From Chara braunii (lineage: Eukaryota > Streptophyta > Charophyceae > Charales > Characeae), in the NCBI GenBank assembly GCA_003427395.1, contig BFEA01000003.1, positions 7,364,014 through 7,384,019 on the forward strand: DNA of 20,006 bases, given 5' to 3'. The notes beneath the pieces were generated by a model. The model had not been told where the DNA came from. It saw only the letters and a program-made list of their open reading frames with translations, and searched no databases. Position 1 is the stretch's first letter. Each line of letters starts with the position of its first letter. Positions 19,975-20,006 of the stretch are shown here, one piece after another. The position numbers and the translations under genes were made by a program.

Positions 19975-20006
<32 letters not shown>
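19883..20006 (+). mobile_element. GC-rich unit with poly-A tail (possible retroposed element)
   Basis: The unit starts 'cagggttgccagcgttcggg', contains recurring 'cgttcggg/cccgaacg' inverted motifs and runs into an uninterrupted poly-A of about 31 bases to the window end. The 'cagggttgNca' start and A-rich end parallel the segment at 3069-3177. The tail may also mark a sequencing or assembly edge. Confidence 0.35.

Overview
The window looks like nuclear DNA of a plant-lineage eukaryote, most likely a charophyte alga such as Chara. This is an inference with several supports. There is one intron-rich gene for a plant-type PP2C phosphatase, with canonical GT-AG junctions. Fragments of a plant-type mitochondrial rps2 and plastid-type odpB and rps8 lie inside one of its introns. 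There is also a decayed trihelix (Myb/SANT-like) gene of a kind I recall as strongly expanded in Chara. Gene density is very low, and microsatellites, short transposons and GC-rich repeats fill the rest. There is no bacterial operon structure, CRISPR array or rRNA gene.

Layout. 1-135: right part of a MITE-like element. 285-754: a dispersed repeat with a GC-rich hairpin. 2045-3177: two diverged copies of a SINE-like repeat, the second ending in an A-rich, N-containing tract. 3178-3625: an extremely G-rich block with a telomere-like G4 motif. 3626-7881: no convincing gene, but a (CT)(GT) microsatellite, a 22-bp minisatellite and a 161-bp tandem duplication. 7882-14060 (minus strand): PP2C phosphatase in three recognisable exons (14060-13736, 9796-9650, 8262-7882). 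Its 3' intron carries a second, complete MITE. Its 3.9-kb 5' intron carries the organellar mosaic (10312-10920), a GC-rich palindromic block, a TTC repeat and a higher-order tandem repeat. 15227-17428 (plus strand): a trihelix-domain pseudogene with frameshifts and an in-frame stop. 17998-18450: nested 41-bp and 200-bp duplications. 19281-19474: second copy of the hairpin repeat, inverted relative to the first. 19476-19865: a foldback element with 80-bp terminal inverted repeats. 19883-20006: a GC-rich unit ending in poly-A at the window edge.

The only gene likely to be functional is the PP2C phosphatase, whose metal-binding motifs are all present. Its upstream N-terminal exon(s) could not be identified. 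The trihelix locus lies about 1.2 kb beyond the 5'-most PP2C exon I could identify, on the opposite strand, and reads as broken. No gene cluster or multi-gene system can be supported.
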